A stretch of 64,000 nucleotides of DNA, taken from contig JBFWQE010000006.1 of assembly GCA_050249615.1 (NCBI GenBank), positions 1-64,000 of the forward strand. Reading direction: 5' to 3'. A program made the translations under genes and the position numbers. This document shows, piece after piece, positions 62,769 through 64,000 of the stretch (positions within the stretch are counted from its first letter, which is position 1; each line of letters begins with the position of its first letter). The notes beneath the pieces were generated by a model. It made no database searches, was not told the DNA's origin, and saw nothing but the letters and a program-made list of their open reading frames with translations. Source of the DNA: VFZN01 sp050249615. Its GTDB lineage: Bacteria > Acidobacteriota > Vicinamibacteria > Vicinamibacterales > UBA2999.

Positions 62769-63815
62769 ATGGTTGTCGTCATGAAGGAGCGGGTCACCAC
62801 CGAGCAGGTCGAGCAGGTGATCGCCAAGCTGGTCGAGTTCGGGATGGACGTCCACCGATCCACGGGCGCTTCGCGCGTCGTGCTGGGGGTGGTCGGCAGC
62901 GGCAAGGTGGACCCGCGGCTCATCGAGATGATGGACGGCGTCCACGAGGTGCTGCGCATCACCGAGCCCTACAAGCTCGCGAGCCGCACCTTCAAGCCGG
63001 AGGACACCGTCATCGGCGTCGGCGACCTCCGCATCGGCGGTGACGAGGTCATCGTCATGGCAGGCCCGTGCTCGGCCGAGAACGAGGCGCAGGTGAACTC
63101 CACGGCGGCGGCGGTGAAGCGTGCCGGCGCCAAGGTGCTGCGCGGCGGGGCCTTCAAGCCGCGGTCGTCGCCCTACAGCTTCCAGGGGCTGGGCGAGGAG
63201 GGCCTGCGGCTGCTCCGGGCCGCCGCCAACGCGCACGACCTGAAGCTGGTGACCGAGGTGATGGACATCAGCCAGATCGAGGTCATCGATCGATACGCCG
63301 ACATCTTCCAGGTGGGCGCGCGCAACATGCAGAACTTCACGCTGCTGCGCGAGCTGGGGCGGGCGCGCAAGCCGGTGCTGCTCAAGCGCGGCATCTCGGC
63401 CACGATCGAGGAGTGGCTCCTCTCGGCTGAGTACGTGCTGGCCGGCGGCAACACCGAGGTCATCCTCTGCGAGCGTGGCATCCGGACGTTCGAGACGGCC
63501 ACGCGCAACACCCTGGACATCTCGGCCATCCCCATCGTGAAGCAATTGAGCCACCTGCCGGTGTTCGTGGATCCGAGCCACGGCACGGGCCGGCGCGACA
63601 AGGTGGCGCCGATGGCGCGCGCCGCCGTGGCCGCCGGCGCGGACGGCCTGCTCATCGAGGTGCACTGCGATCCCGACCACGCGATGAGCGACGGCGCGCA
63701 GTCGCTGTTCCCGGGGCAGTTCGACCGGCTGATGGCGGAGTTGCGGATCATCGCGCCGGCGATCGGGCGGAGCATCTGCCTCGAGCCGGTGGCGCGGCGG
63801 GGGTGGGCACGGTAG
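62769..63815 (+). CDS. aroF: 3-deoxy-7-phosphoheptulonate (DAHP) synthase, type I-beta
   Basis: A 348-residue enzyme for the first step of the shikimate pathway. The N-terminal about 75 residues form a small ferredoxin-like domain (VVVMKERVTTEQVEQVIAKLVEFGMDVHRS), as in regulated type I-beta DAHP synthases, followed by the barrel: VMAGPCSAENEAQV, LRGGAFKPRSSPYSFQGLGEEGL, TEVMD, LLKRGISATIEEWL, HLPVFVDPSHGTGRRDKV and LIEVHCDP. In several bacteria this N-terminal domain binds an aromatic amino acid or a chorismate mutase; the mutase is the preceding gene. Confidence 0.95.
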   Translation: MVVVMKERVTTEQVEQVIAKLVEFGMDVHRSTGASRVVLGVVGSGKVDPRLIEMMDGVHEVLRITEPYKLASRTFKPEDTVIGVGDLRIGGDEVIVMAGPCSAENEAQVNSTAAAVKRAGAKVLRGGAFKPRSSPYSFQGLGEEGLRLLRAAANAHDLKLVTEVMDISQIEVIDRYADIFQVGARNMQNFTLLRELGRARKPVLLKRGISATIEEWLLSAEYVLAGGNTEVILCERGIRTFETATRNTLDISAIPIVKQLSHLPVFVDPSHGTGRRDKVAPMARAAVAAGADGLLIEVHCDPDHAMSDGAQSLFPGQFDRLMAELRIIAPAIGRSICLEPVARRGWAR

Positions 63816-63924
63816 TTCAGAGCACGCGGGTTCGACGCGCGGACGTTCGAAGCGCAGAGGTTCACAGCACGGGGGTTCAAAGCACGGTGGTTCAACGCAC
63901 GAACGTTCAAAGCACGATGGTTCG
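63816..63924. repeat. 15-bp tandem repeat array between DAHP synthase and the next gene
   Basis: Seven exact-period 15-bp units of the TTCAAAGCACGGTGG type (63816, 63831, 63846, 63861, 63876, 63891, 63906), starting one base after the DAHP synthase stop and ending at the ATG of the next gene. Same family as the arrays in mutL and near tRNA-Gly. Confidence 0.9.
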
Positions 63925-64000
63925 ATGAGCGAGCGGCTGGCGATTGTCGGAGACGGGCTCATCGGGCGGTCCGTGCGGCTCGCGTACCAGCGGCGCGTTC
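63925..64000 (+). CDS. Probable prephenate dehydrogenase, 3' end outside window
   Basis: Only 25 codons from ATG 63925 are present. They encode RLAIVGDGLIGRSVRLAY, a Rossmann NAD(P) motif (GxGLIGxS) typical of TyrA. The position after chorismate mutase and DAHP synthase in an aromatic operon supports prephenate dehydrogenase, but the fragment is too short to exclude another dehydrogenase. Confidence 0.55.
   Translation, partial: MSERLAIVGDGLIGRSVRLAYQRRV

Noticed and set aside
63816..63924. The 15-bp arrays as a CRISPR
   Set aside because: Units follow each other with no unique spacers, are too short, and no cas genes are present.
61977..63962. A 661-codon minus-strand frame opposite trpA, chorismate mutase and DAHP synthase
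   Set aside because: All three plus-strand genes are well conserved enzymes; the antisense frame crosses their boundaries and the repeat array and has low-complexity composition.

Overview
The window is about 70% GC and gene-dense. It most likely comes from an acidobacterium, probably class Vicinamibacteria (Luteitalea-like). This is inference: a VWFA-related protein of the kind described from Acidobacteria (15338-16240), a SpoIVB-type S55 peptidase in a set with no sporulation genes, a PQQ-dependent dehydrogenase, and Gram-negative envelope genes (mlaEFD, bamD) all point that way. There is no phage, plasmid or insertion-sequence signature; almost everything looks chromosomal.

Layout. 1-9.6 kb: 3' part of ppdK, a secreted beta-propeller, a membrane winged-helix/TPR regulator, corA, mutL, and rarA on the other strand. 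9.6-16.2 kb: a SpoU-type RNA methyltransferase, greA, a patatin-like protein lacking its nucleophile, a PLP sulfur-amino-acid enzyme, a DHH phosphoesterase and the VWA protein. 16.3-21.7 kb: uvrB followed by a coupled lipid-transport set (mlaE, mlaF, mlaD, YtxH-like, small membrane protein). 21.8-29.1 kb: a secreted unknown, an argH with a signal peptide, tRNA-Val, then a nucleoside/pentose salvage cluster (upp, a lipoprotein MTA/SAH-deaminase-like amidohydrolase, hpt, and rpiB-deoC with N-terminal extensions). 29.1-33.3 kb: a circularly permuted D-amino-acid oxidase, tRNA-Gly, a Cys-rich secreted protein and the PQQ dehydrogenase. 33.3-36.4 kb: sugar-nucleotide genes and pgsA. 36.5-44.8 kb: one long minus-strand operon, mostly with 4-bp overlaps (aroC, def, fmt, rsmB, PASTA protein, rpe, thioesterase, epimerase, bamD, unknown). 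44.9-54.2 kb: a sigma-54 activator, a TPR protein, an ECF sigma/anti-sigma pair with a recognisable self-regulated promoter, a large secreted beta-propeller and the S55 peptidase. 54.3-64 kb: an aromatic amino acid supra-operon (trp leader, aroDE, trpE, G, D, C, F, B, A, chorismate mutase, DAHP synthase, start of a probable tyrA).

The points most worth a second look are: (i) a complete ribosome-mediated attenuator in front of the aroDE-trp operon, with a leader peptide containing Trp-Trp-Tyr-Trp, a perfect 13-bp terminator stem and a competing 8-bp antiterminator; (ii) an RpiB-DeoC pair whose N-terminal extensions look like bacterial-microcompartment cargo signals; (iii) a D-amino-acid oxidase whose usual C-terminal block lies before its Rossmann fold, behind a Tat signal; (iv) a 15-bp tandem-repeat family that occurs in intergenic spaces and, in frame, inside the MutL linker; (v) an argininosuccinate lyase with an apparent Sec signal peptide. 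Coordinates and motifs were read by eye from the sequence; no database search was run.
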